In this document: positions 36,452-46,684 of the stretch, piece by piece | Layout of the letters: each line of letters starts with the position of its first letter | Numbering within the stretch: the stretch's first letter is position 1 | From: Dacryopinax spathularia | Lineage: Eukaryota > Basidiomycota > Dacrymycetes > Dacrymycetales > Dacrymycetaceae | Assembly (NCBI GenBank): GCA_037974965.1 | Contig: JBBPFI010000007.1 | Coordinates: forward strand, 930,001 to 994,000 | Reading direction: 5' to 3' | Length of the DNA stretch: 64,000 nucleotides | Position numbers and translations under genes: made by a program | Notes under the pieces: model-generated | What the model was told of the DNA's origin: nothing | Database searches by the model: none | Seen by the model: only the letters and a program-made list of their open reading frames with translations

Positions 36452-37669
36452 CTACCGGTCTCCAGTTGTTTTACCTTGCACAGGCGGAGCATCTCTTTGC
36501 GTTTGTGATGAACCACGCGCAGCGCTCCCAGCGTTTAGCCCGGCGGCTCGCTGAAGCTCACGCCGGATAGGATAAAGACTCGCCGATGGGACCACCGGTC
36601 GCATCTGCTGCTGTCTCTCATTTGCGTTCTTGCCCTCGTTCTTCAGCTCCACCGCTTTGCGCCGATCAATGGTCGCAAATGTCAGACGTTCGATGAATGT
36701 GTAGGACGCAGATGTGAGCCAATACAACACCACAGCCTGGCCCAGTTTTAGCCGTTGTCTGCGCATTCTGTAATCGCACACGTACGCCAGGCATGTTCAA
36801 CGCTATCGGAATTGTGGCAATAGCAAGACACCGGAGGGAGAACTCCAGCACAGATCGTCGCTTAGCCCAGAGGAGCGATAACAGAGATCCTGACTGACCA
36901 GCGTTGGTCGAGTTTCGCGGGTCTTGCCTATTAATCTCGATATTTGCCATAGTCATCAAACCAACGGCGATGGGCATGAGACTGGAGCTATCGGTACTGG
37001 CCAGGCTTCCGAGCGTGAGGAAGGTCTCTGTTGCGATAGGGCTTGACGGCGTTGCTGCTGCTCGAAGCATTAAGGATGCGGTGACGAATAGCGGGACGTT
37101 GGCCATCGCCGGTAGTATGGTGGTTAGCCATGGATAGGCTTGGTGCTTCGCGGCTATCTCCCTATATTTTGCTCGTATCTGGGGCTATCTCAGTTGCGCT
37201 GTACTTCATACGAGTCTGATCGTGTCACGTACTTCGTTTAGGAGTTCCCGGTTGCCATCTTCCCTGCTTTTCTCCCCTCTGGCGACCGCTTTCATGAAAT
37301 TTTCCCTCAGCAGCAAGGCTTCCTTCGAGAACTCCGGCTGAACAAGCTCTTGCAATCTTCGTGACCTCCGCCGCGCCTTGTCGTACTCGTCAATGGGTTG
37401 ATAAGAGACCATAGCTGCAAACGTACCCAGATCGCGAAGGGGAGCGTGACGGTAGTCCTTGCAAGGAGAGTGCCGACGATGATGGTGGTGGCATACGGGG
37501 GCCAACCCTCCGGGATTGGCAGGGCGTTGGCTACATGCACAAATCCATCCGCAAGAGGCTGGATAATCGGTGGGATACTGTCGAAAAAGTGCCTTCGAGG
37601 CGTCGCTGGGCGGTGGGGTCGGCTGAGGGTCAGAGCCGCTCGAGTTGCTCGTCGAGTGAGGATGAACAT
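36452..37669 (-). CDS. COX18: Mitochondrial inner-membrane insertase of the Oxa1 family, Cox18/Oxa2-like
   Basis: Exons 37669-37427, 37376-37233, 37178-36786 and 36736-36452 give 354 residues, intact through all four. The N-terminus (MFILTRRATRAALTLSRPHR) is a mitochondrial presequence. RRHFFDSIPPIIQPLADGF begins the YidC/Oxa1/Cox18 core. Membrane segments follow at TTIIVGTLLARTTVTLPFAIW, ANVPLFVTASLM, CLAIATIPIALNMPG and AVVLYWLTSASYTFIE, the order seen in the family. Cox18 exports the Cox2 C-terminal tail. All three donors are GTACGT, the host pattern, unlike the surrounding island genes. The acceptor of intron 1 appears to be AAG. Palindrome array 2 starts 62 bp upstream of the ATG. Confidence 0.85.
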
Positions 37670-37730
37670 TGCGGCCCACGGCCCGGATTGCGTCCTGCTG
37701 GTGGTAGCCGAAGACGAGGAAAAACGGGCA

Positions 37731-38101
37731 CAAGTACCGAGAGCGGTGGCTTGTCCCTGCCTAAGGTGTAGGCGCGATTGGGGGTAAGGTTGCGGCACCG
37801 TGAGCGGTAACCGTAACGTCGCTAGAAGCGAGAGGAGGGGGAGACAAGTACCGAGCGCGGTGACTTGTTCCTAGGAGGGATGAAGCCAAGTACCGAGCAC
37901 GGTGACTTGTCTGGCCAGGAGGGGGGTGGGAAGCAAGTACCGAGTACGGTGACTTGTTTGTCGAAGTTAAGCCCGCTTGTGGGCCCTCGAGACGAAGAGA
38001 TGGAGCTTGAGCGCCGACTTGCGCGCAGCGAATCCTCTAGTAATCAAGGCACCGCGATCGGCCACCTTGCTTATCACCTGCCGTACCTTGGACAAAGGTA
38101 C
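37731..38101. repeat. Palindrome array 2 (six CCG-N4-CGG boxes) upstream of COX18
   Basis: Boxes begin at 37731, about 37792, 37845, 37887, 37934 and 38045. The first five match boxes 4-8 of array 1 in order, and the DNA between them is about 90% identical too. The 18-bp palindrome of array 1 is present in degenerate form near 38015-38030. The accessory palindrome GTACCTTGGACAAAGGTAC lies at 38083-38101. Orientation toward the adjacent gene is the same as in array 1. The array fills the region where the COX18 promoter should lie. Confidence 0.85.
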
Positions 38102-38364
38102 CTGCAGGAGGAGGAGGAAGGGAGGGGGCGACGGCGAGCAGGGTGTGATAGACGTTGAGGAGCAGCAGCTTGAGTGAGTGGACCCTGACGCCTCAGCGGC
38201 ATACAGGCAAAGTCACGTGAAAAATGCGGATGCAAACGGAATCAAATCTCCTTGAAGGAGGCGCTCCTCGTCGTCTTTTCGTTCAAGCTCATCGTCTCCT
38301 CCCCCCATCCGCCGTCGTCCTGACCCCCCCGTCCCCGTCCCCGTCCCCCAACCTCCCCTCACAA

Positions 38365-38800
38365 GTACCTTTGCCCAAGGTACGGTGAGGGCGCGAGAGG
38401 TGGCCGTTCCCGGCGCTTCGAGCGATTGAGAATTCGACGCGCAAGTCGGCGCTCAAGTGACATACCCTCTCCTCTGAACCACCCGCCGTCGCCAGGCCGC
38501 CGAAGACCAAGCTTCAGTCACCGTGCACGGTACTGACTCAAGACCAACCCCCATAGGCCCTACGAGCAAGCCACCGTTCTCGGTACTTGCTCGTTTGACC
38601 CCCTTTCATCGCCGGACAAGCCACCGCTCTCGGTACTTGCCCCTGGCCCGATATCTTTCTCTGGCGAGTGGCCACCGTCCACGGTACCACTGAGCCACAT
38701 TCCACCCTTCCGAGCCGACGTGGAAGCCACCGTACTCGGTACTTGCACGCCGTTCGCCGTCATCCTCCAGCGAGTGGCCACCGTCCACGGTACCACTCGC
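38365..38800. repeat. Palindrome array 3, inverted (six CCG-N4-CGG boxes) upstream of the 683-residue gene
   Basis: This array runs in the opposite direction to arrays 1 and 2, as does its gene. The accessory palindrome comes first (38365-38383), then a CGCGCAAGTCG stretch near 38438-38450. Boxes follow at 38515, 38567, 38617, 38667, 38724 and 38770. Each has the CCG-N4-CGG core, but outer arms vary: CAAGC/ACTTG, AGTGG/CCACT, and in the last box GCGAGTGG/CCACTCGC (38770-38800). Only the palindromes are shared with the other arrays; the spacer DNA has diverged. The last box ends 99 bp before the start codon. Confidence 0.8.
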
Positions 38801-38899
38801 CTCGAATACCCTGCCGGTCTTAACGATTGGGTTGGGGCCGATCTCCACCCTTCCTCCCTTCCCACAACCACACCACTGTCTCTGGCACGTCGCCGCGCG

Positions 38900-41051
38900 A
38901 TGCCCTTCGCATCAGCCCTCACTGGACTGCGCCTGCCGGCCAAACGGGACCGTCAAAGCACAGACAGACTAGCCGTCCGTCGACCCGAAGAGTGGGAGCA
39001 GGGTGAGCCGCTTCCCCTCCTGTATGACCTGTACTGAGCTAGGCCGCAGAATACCTACAGATGAGCGAGTCTGTCCGCACCGTGGTGGATCGCCTGGAGC
39101 GACAGCTGGAACGAGAGGGTTAGTTCTTGGGTTGCCCGTGTGTCTTGTTCAGTGCTCAACATCTTGACTAGCGAATGCGATTGGCTGGAATACCGGAGAC
39201 ACCGTGGAAGCACGCCTAGGGGCTGCTGCACCTCGGCCCGCAATCAACCACGAGCCCACCTTGCTCGTGGGGCGCAAGGATGGCTACCGTGGCGGGTTGC
39301 TGTCGGTGGAACACATCCCACTTCGACGATTTGACGTGCTTCCTCGACAGCCCATCTACGCCGCCGCGGATGCCCGGCGCGTGGAGGAGCTCTGTGCGGC
39401 CATCCAGGGCCGTAGTGGGCATGCGCAGGACATCCCTTGGCAACACCGCTTCCGTGACAACGAGCTCCGAGCTCGGTCACCCCTCGATTGGACCGTATAT
39501 GTGCAGGTTTACGACCCCGCGTACCCCCATCGACCCTATTGCGAAGGTCCGCCCGACAATCCCCTCAGCGCGAAGATCCTGTGGGTCCTCCTCGTGCGAG
39601 AGGCGTTCTCCGAGAGAGGTGGAAATGGGGACGACGCCCATTTAGGCCTGGTCCATCCTCGCTGGGTTGCACACCTCCGGGCATTCACCGAGCACCTACT
39701 CTTTGTTGCGGAGGAACGGCTGAAGATCGCTCCCGATCACGCCCTTCGCCTGCGATATCGTCACCTTCGCGCGCACTGGTGCGCCATCTTCGACTGGGAC
39801 ATCTTCTTGATCCCTTTGGATTACCACGAGGCCGAACGGCTCTGGTTGTACTATCAGTGCAAGGCGCGCGACTTGCTCGGCATCGTGAACTACGTCGATT
39901 CTGCGTTTCTGCGCCAGTACCCCTTCTCATCGACGAACCGGCCATGGACGAGGAACTTCGTGGGCGTGCTCGATACTGATTTGCCTGCCGCTGTGCGTAG
40001 CCAGCTCATGCGAGACGGCGTACCTGTTTTGCGAGTGCATACATTGCCGGGCGCCCGTCCTAGGGACGAGTGCTTGACCGATGTGTGGGTGCAAGAAGAA
40101 CTTCGGAAACTGGTTGCAGCAGCCGGGGATCCGCAGACCGCGCACGCGCTTCGGTGCGACCAGATCCGCCGACCGGATGCCCTCGACGAGAGGAAGCTGA
40201 AGAACCAGGCCCGACCCGGCAAGCAGCAACGGGAGAGACTGAAGAAACTGCAGAAGCGTAAGGAGGCGGAGGTTGCACTGGACCAACGCCATCTGCTCAG
40301 CACAGAAATGCGCGATCGTCAAAAGAAGCGGAAGTCGGTCGCGGATGCGGAGGCGCTGTATACACGGAGCAGCGCATTCCCACATCCTCGGGCCTGGGAC
40401 CCCCGAAAGGGATATACTGAGGCGGCTCAGGAGGAGGCCCAGTGGCATGATTATCCAGGATATATGCCTGGAGCGGAGAACATCCGCCTGCCGTTGGTCC
40501 TGGGTCCTGGAACTACATCGGAGAGCATGGCCGGCCAGCGTCCTTCGGCGAATCCACTACCAACGCCGTTCACCCTCGCCCATCCAGGGTTCCGTGACCG
40601 TATCCCGGAGCCCTTCCGCTCCTATGCCATTGCGCAGGAGGGCCAAGGAGCTCGTGGGCCGGCGCCTCCTATGCCGCATCGACTTCAGCCTGCAGCCGAC
40701 GCTGCGAGCAAGAATTTGGCACCACCGTTGTCCAGCGACAGCTTGACCGACTGGTCTACATATGAACCGTGGCTGCCTGGACCTCCCTTGGAAGAGACCG
40801 AGGCGAAGGACGAGGGGCTGAGAAGTGGGGGGACAACTGTGGGCGGAACTCCGCTGGCATCTACAGAGTCGGTTGAGTCGACTGCACCCGCTGGTGTGGA
40901 GGTCCCACTCCAGGTTGAGGCAGCGGCGGCAGCGCCTCCGGTAGAGAAGAAGAAGCCGATCCCGCTGAAGGAGTGGCTTGCAGCCAAGCGAGCAAAGGTG
41001 GCAGCTATGGGACTGGCAACAGAGCAGCGGTCAGGGGAGGGAAGCGGGTGA
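38900..41051 (+). CDS. Island protein of 683 residues, unknown function
   Basis: Exons 38900-39002, 39050-39118 and 39172-41051 join in phase. A central globular part (about 100-330) is rich in Trp, Tyr, His and Arg, with stretches such as RAHWCAIFDWDIFLIPLDYHEAERLWLYYQC and a short Lys/Arg-rich coil at about 370-430 that could be a nuclear signal. The C-terminus is Pro/Ala-rich and ends near KEWLAAKRAKVAAMG. I recognise no catalytic motif. The gene converges on the KDZ transposase gene, with 156 bp between the stops, and carries palindrome array 3 as its promoter. That suggests it belongs to the same element system. Confidence 0.65.
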
Positions 41052-41207
41052 TGGGGCGGAGGGTTCGCCCTGTGTAGGACCACAGGAATACTTTCATATT
41101 ACATTACTGAACCAAGGGCGGGGTTGTTCTGTCACTTTCCCACTGTACTGTATTCATGTCTTCCCGCCTTTATGTGATATAGTAGTTATCCTTAGAGTGA
41201 GCTAATA

Positions 41208-43472
41208 CTAAAAAGTCGCAGCAGGCCTATTCTGCGGCATTGCTCCACGTCGTCGAAGATCTTTCACCGTTAACTCGTTTCGCGCCTTGATCACTTCATC
41301 AAGAAAGAAATCGAACCGAATGGCGGACATCTCGCGTACTTGACCTTGGTACTTCCGCAGCCAGGCATTAACTTGTTCGCACACGGATGAATTGAAGACC
41401 CAGCGCTGTTGCTCATGGTCGTAGAGCTCGGGGTATGCCGCAGGATTGCAGTGCGTGCTGCAGAAGACATCCTCCTTGCTATGTTTCGATTTGAAGTGGA
41501 AGACGTCCACTAACAGCCGCGTCTCTGCGAAGTGGGCTTCTTCTGGCCTGTCTGCAAGGTAACGCCGGAAGGAGCAGTTGTTGTCGAAGAACAACACCTC
41601 GGGCATGGACTCTACGGAGGGGAAGACGTCCATGAGGAATTGCTGTTACCATGGGTGAGTCAACCGATCGCCCGATGGATTGGAGCGCGCTTACGGCCAC
41701 TGATGATAGGGATTCGGCGCCAAAGAAGGTGCGGCGCCCGATAATGATGCCGCAGGGACGCACCACGAGCTGTTCATTGTGAGTTCGGTGTCTGCCAAAA
41801 TGTGCGCGCAGCTTGGTCTGCTTGGACGGGATGGCAGGAGGTGGCTTGCGGGTTGATTTGCTGTTGGACAGCGCTGCCGTGGTGGGCCCATCTTCCTGCA
41901 TGGGCTCGGCTCCTTCCTGACGTGGGATGTCCAGATTGCCTAGAAGAGCCTGGGCATGCTCGAGATCTTCCATCTCCCCCTCTTCGGCATCGAGCAGGTC
42001 GCCATCCTCCAGGGTGTTAGTGGTCCCCTGTGGTGCAAGCAGTCCCTCCCCTCCTCGAAGATAGGCGAGCTTGCACCTCTGCGTTAGTAGGCCGAAGGAC
42101 TTCCCCGCTGAGCGATAAGCTTCCTCCCGTGCCATATGTGCTGGCTGATCGCATGTCTGACCGTTTGCCCGCACAGGTTGACCACAGCCGTGCACCACAC
42201 AGACGGCGTTCAAATTGGCGTGCTCCATGCAGAAACGAGCCTTGGTGTGGGGCAGAGTAGACGTACAGTTGTGAACGCCACAACAGGGCCGGCCTATCGC
42301 CACACCATCGGTGACAGCGCAAGTCATGACGACTGTATGGTGAGTCAGTACGTCCTCTGATTATGCGAGTATGTGTCTGACAGGTTTGCCCGCCTTCCGT
42401 CTTGATTTTCATGCACTCATTGCATGTGTGTGCCCAATATGGTTGCCCATTGCGTGCCATATACGCGTTGCGCTCTTGCATCGCATGCTTGAGCCGTTCG
42501 GCCTGGTTCAAGGCATGGTGAGGAAGGCGAAGTTGGGTTCCCTGTTCGCTGTGATGCAGCAGGAGGGCGTACAAGTCGAAGAGGTTGGAGACCCATCGAG
42601 GATCGAGGGCTCTCGGTTGATAGGGGCCAGATATCGTGGTGGGGGGGGCGGCGAGGGCTTCGTTGTACATCTCTGCGATTGCCAAAGCAGAAGAACTAGG
42701 GAGCATTAGCTGGCAGGAGAGGGGGAAACTAGATACGCACTGAGCATGGACTGTTTGCGAGCGGAAGAGCCGGCAGAGTCGACCTTCAAAGAGTGCATGC
42801 GGCTCAGCTTGAATTACTTGGGGTTGCCCGAGATAGTAGATTCGGGTTTTAAGGCCAGGCTCTTGTTGGATGCGGTAGAAGTTGAGGTGATACGTGGTCG
42901 CGCACTCCCTACAGCGAAGGGATACCACTACTACGGGGGCAATGCCGTTGTGAAGGGTGTAGAGCGTGGCAAAGTACTGAGAGCGGAAGGTGAGGCGAGC
43001 TCGTTGGTTGGTAGCCGTGTAGTAGGAGCAGGCATCCCACATGCAGAGGCGGGTGGGGGGATACAGTGTTTCGAAGCCTGGCGTTCGGGTGAGCTTTATC
43101 TTACTGATTGAGTGGAGACTGACCCAAGTTATAAGCTTGTCCGTGGCGTGCCAGGTGGTGGAGGACGTCGCAAGTGGGCGGGGTCATCGTGGTTGGAGAT
43201 CTCGAGCGGACCCAAGCGACGTGCTTCAAGGCCGCCCACAGCACCCCAACCTGCTCAGTCGTGAGCTCCAATGACGCTGCAAGGAATGCGGAGACCGTGT
43301 TTGGCAAAGCCTGTGGTGGATCGAGGGTGGGGCCAGTGGTAATTTGCTGCCAAGCGATTCGAGTTTGCAAGTGGCGTATAAGAGCGAGAAAGTCGAGTAT
43401 CTGGGCAACAGTAATTTGTTGTAGGTAGACACGCAAATTGAAGAGAGTTTGGAGGAGTAAAAGAATAAACAT
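41208..43472 (-). CDS. KDZ-type transposase with CxC5- and CxC6-like cysteine clusters
   Basis: Exons 43472-43124, 43077-42741, 42695-42382, 42332-41695 and 41642-41208 join in phase into 690 residues with no break. The CxC5-like region includes YPPTRLCMWDAC, LRCRECATTYHLNFY and a later CNECMK. The CxC6-like region is CAVTDGVAIGRPCCGVHNC through RFCMEH and CVVHGCGQP. The C-terminal part has the KDZ signature MPEVLFFDNNC, VDVFHFKSKH, FCSTHCNPAAYPEL and FNSSVCEQVNAWL; its Asp and Glu are candidate catalytic acids (inferred). KDZ (Kyakuja-Dileera-Zisupton) are DNA transposons common in basidiomycetes. Two introns use GTCAG-type donors. The gene looks whole, so the element may be young. Confidence 0.85.
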
Positions 43473-44987
43473 ATTGACAATATGGGTGGGGCGGGGATAT
43501 GTTGAAGGTGATGGGGCTATTTGTCGTACAGTCACGTTCAGGGACAATAATATCAATGAACATGGTCCCTCGTGCTTCTGCCGACCCTGCCGCGAGAGGC
43601 TCTGCTGGAAGTATAAAGGGAGCAAAATGGAATTAAATTTGGTCTCGGTCTGTGCACTGCCACACAGAGTACAGAACATTTGCCCGGAAATCTGTATGTA
43701 CTGCCTGCGGAAGGGGGGCACTGCCTCATGGACCCCTGCAGCGTGGGCGCGTCGCGCGACTCGGGGGCTTGGTGGGCACCATGTCAACATTGCAATGTTA
43801 CCGCGACGGTACTCCCTGCCCCTCCATCCTTCGGACAATGAACCTCGTGCCCCGTGCGGAGATACGACTGATGACGTGGCAACTGCCCCGTGTCGACGCC
43901 TCACCCTTTTGTGCCGACTGCCGTTTTGTGCTGCCCTCTTCTTCAGTTACCCGTGGCACACCCCTGTGACGAGAGGGGTTGTCTCGTCACCCTTTACGGT
44001 GAAATGGAGTGAAAAAGGCGGGGTAGGATGTCTTACTACTCTCTACACACAAAGCACTTTGTGTGCCTGAAGTGACCGACACCCTGCTTCGTTGGAGGTA
44101 GTTGCAAAGGGAGCCGAGAAGGTACGTTTTCTTTCCACGCCTAGCCATCGGCAAAGTGGGGACTAACGTACCAAAGGTTCTCGGTTTGCGATCATCATAT
44201 CATGGCTCGCTGGACCGCCAACAATCCTTTGCATTCCGATGGGCGCTCGATCCTTCCTTGCCCAGCGGACGGCGACGGCTGCAGCCCATAATCTGCTATT
44301 TGAGCACTGGCAGATCAGCCTCACGACCCACCTTGATTGAGCAACTTATCATAATCCCTCCTTCACAACCCGCCCAGAACCAGCTCCCCAATCCGAGCAG
44401 CCACATCAGGTGCCCACACAGAGCGCATAAGCATGACGAGCCAGTCTTCCCAGAAAGCCGAAGTCTTCCATTTTGGTCTTCCATTCCGTCCCATCATTTC
44501 GGTAGCGGCTTGATTGCCTGTCTGCAAACAGGCAGTCAAGCTTCTCCCTTGAAGCTTCTAAAGCCGACTGTCTTTGGCCAGTGGAGGGCGGGCCGGAGCA
44601 GATCTAGAGCTGACATTCTATTCTGCCATGCTGCATGATTGGACGCACACGGCTGAAGGAGGTTTGGTTTGAATTGCATGGGAGAGAGTAGGAGGAAGGC
44701 TGCTTTGAGATACAGAACGCCCTGCGGGCATGTAACTTAATACTGTACCATGGGGAATCCTGGTGTGCTCCTCTGCCTCGCTCGAATGGTAGAGCAAGCC
44801 AGTAAAATGCATACGCCTAACGCAGGGGTTGACTATCTAGATACGGGCATAGATAGGTGCAGCAGCGCAACGCTTCGCGAGATACTGTCCGGGTTATCCA
44901 TCCAGCCGACCGTGCAGCATCAGCATGCCTGCTCAGTACGGGCCGTAGTACATGCCCTCCCAGTGACTCCGATCATCCGATCACATC
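43473..44987. other. Right flank of the island with several hairpins
   Basis: About 1.5 kb without a supported gene. Perfect inverted repeats occur at 43966-43974/43982-43990 (GTGACGAGA and TCTCGTCAC, 7-nt loop) and 44046-44054/44057-44065 (CACACAAAG and CTTTGTGTG around CA). A near-perfect pair lies at 44509-44521/44528-44540 (13-bp arms, one mismatch). One of the first two may mark the end of the KDZ element. Confidence 0.5.
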
Positions 44988-46125
44988 CTAACCAGCCTTC
45001 GTCTCCACTCCACTCCTGAACCACCCCATCCATCCACCGCCGCCCATGCTCGACCCAACAGCCGTATTACTCCCAGCCCTTGCGCTCGACTCAGAGAACC
45101 ACGGTGCACCCCTCACACCTCCCCTCCCCGCCCCTAGCTCCTCTCTCTCCCAGACTTCGTCGTCCATATACCTCTCCACTGCTCTCTCCTCGTTCCCTCC
45201 TCCTCCTTCTCCCTCTCTCCCTTTCCCGCCTTTCCCGCCCTTGCCTGATCCCCCCTCGTGTTCTAGGAGAAGTGAACGTAGAGAACGCACATCCTCATCT
45301 TCCAGCCCCACATAAGCCCGAGCAACATCAACGTCCACTTCCTTCGTCACGATCTGAAACCGCTTTATAGCTCGCTCGCGCTTCCTTTCCTCCGACTCGG
45401 GCGAAGGAGGGCGACATGGCTGCGCGGGTGCGGCGGAAGGGGGGAGGATGAGGTACGTCCGCGTGTGGAGGAGATGGGGTGTCGTGCGGAGTGTGGAGGG
45501 GGGGAGGTTGTTTAGTCTGCAGAGGGCGTGGCCCTGCGTAGGAGGATTATTAGCATAAGGGATTAGGGGGCAGAGGGAGGGACGGAGGGGGACGTACGTC
45601 GACTTTGTATTTCATCGAGAGGCCAAGGAGGGTGTCGGTCGGTTTGATGAGGTGACGGTAGGGGACGTGCACTGTACTCTGCGGCTCGACCTGGGAATCG
45701 GGTGCCTCCTCTGGTTGTGAGGAGGCGTCGAGCGGGCCGCGCTTCGCTGAAGTCGGTCCTTCCACTTCAAGGCCTGGACTAATCGGTGGCACCGCTGTAC
45801 CATCATCCTCCCCACCCTTATCCTCCTTCCCCGCCTCTTCCTGCTCACTGCCCTCATCTTCCTCCTCATCACCCCCAACAACCCAAACCTCCTCCTCCCT
45901 CCCCCACCCTTCCCCCCTCACCGCCCCCACACCCCCCAAACACCCCAAGCAAGGATCATACCCCCTCAACCTGGGATTCCTGCCCAAACAAGTCTCGCAT
46001 ATCGGGCGGCCGCAGCAGGGCGTGAAATATGGTTTGGGTTTGTTCCCTGTTGAGGTTGAGGAGCGGGGGCGGGAGGGGAGGAGGGAGGATGCGCAGGTGC
46101 TGCAGAGGGCTGGGGAGGTGGACAT
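44988..46125 (-). CDS. LysM-domain protein with N-terminal cysteine-rich motif
   Basis: Exons 46125-45598 and 45533-44988 give 357 residues. The N-terminus has a zinc-binding-like pattern (CSTCAS, CCGRPICETC, CLGC). An acidic Glu/Asp-rich linker follows. The intron splits a LysM domain: HLIKPTDTLLGLSMKYKVD before it and GHALCRLNNLPP...RTYLILPP after it. With no signal peptide, this is probably one of the intracellular LysM proteins of fungi rather than a secreted chitin-binding effector. The C-terminus is Gly/Glu-rich. Function is unknown. Confidence 0.75.
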
Positions 46126-46684
46126 GTCGCCGAGTTCTGCGCTGCGCTCTAGTAGAAACGTGCGAAGTGGTACAGTACAGTACAGTGCGTAGTATACAGA
46201 AAGATACAGAGAGGAGAGCAAGCGTTGAGGAGTCAGCGATGAACGATCATCGCCCTCCCGCAGCATCAACGATCGACCGTCCGATCTCTACGATCACGGC
46301 ACAGCCCCCGCTTCCCCTTTCTCCGTTTCTCCGCTTCTCCGGCCGAAGGAGAAGGACCCTTACGTCCCCTCCTCCTTCCGTGGTCCACGTCGTCAAAAGT
46401 CGATCCCTATGATGCGCGAAATTTCCTGAGGTCACTCCGTTGAATGCTGGCACGAAGGGATGAGCGGCCCGAGATGCCGCTCACCGCCGGGTTGGGGAGT
46501 CCGGACTGCCAATGTGTTCTGAATGGCTGGGCAGGATGGGCACGATCGTCCACTTCTGCCGTCCTTCGTTGTTCTTTCTCGTCAACATGAGCTCACCATC
46601 CCCATCTACCCTTAACTTCCCGTCGCTCTGCTACCCTTAAACCCCTCTCTCTACTTGGAAGCTGAGGACTCCCAGGTCGATACG
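46126..46684. promoter_or_regulatory. Divergent promoter region, LysM and BTB genes
   Basis: The 559 bp between the two start codons is pyrimidine-rich toward the BTB side. A GTACA direct repeat lies near 46170-46185. No known operator was identified. Confidence 0.35.

Larger units (their letters stand above)
27006..44065. mobile_element. Putative KDZ-linked accessory island (limits inferred)
   Basis: Between the TPR gene and the LysM gene lie a KDZ-type transposase, a Ulp1-like protease, a GRF-like zinc-finger protein, a JmjC-like protein, a small hydrophobic protein, a 683-residue unknown and three palindrome arrays. Fungal KDZ transposons are known to sit near lineage-specific chromatin-related genes. 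The outer limits given are palindromes at 27006-27031 and 44046-44065, both with a CA centre. No target-site duplication or long terminal inverted repeat was found. The region may be several nested or adjacent elements rather than one. A COX18-like host gene lies inside, which argues against a single simple transposon. Confidence 0.4.

Noticed and set aside
36452-37669. COX18 as a decayed copy carried by the island
   Set aside because: All four exons join in phase, membrane segments and family motifs are complete, and no stop interrupts them.
32657-38800. Palindromic repeats as a CRISPR array
   Set aside because: The genome is eukaryotic, spacers between boxes are themselves repeated and of uneven length, and there are no cas genes.
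37731-38800. Arrays 2 and 3 as the two ends of one short inverted-repeat element
   Set aside because: They face each other, but array 1 has the same structure without a partner and spacer DNA of array 3 is unrelated. The gene-oriented promoter reading explains all three better, although this is not excluded.
27006-44065. An LTR retroelement or virus-like element in the island
   Set aside because: No reverse transcriptase, integrase, capsid or long terminal repeat was seen; the transposase is of the KDZ DNA-transposon type.
44102-44638. 178-residue plus-strand frame in the right flank of the island
   Set aside because: No recognisable domain and it crosses a strong hairpin; probably non-coding.
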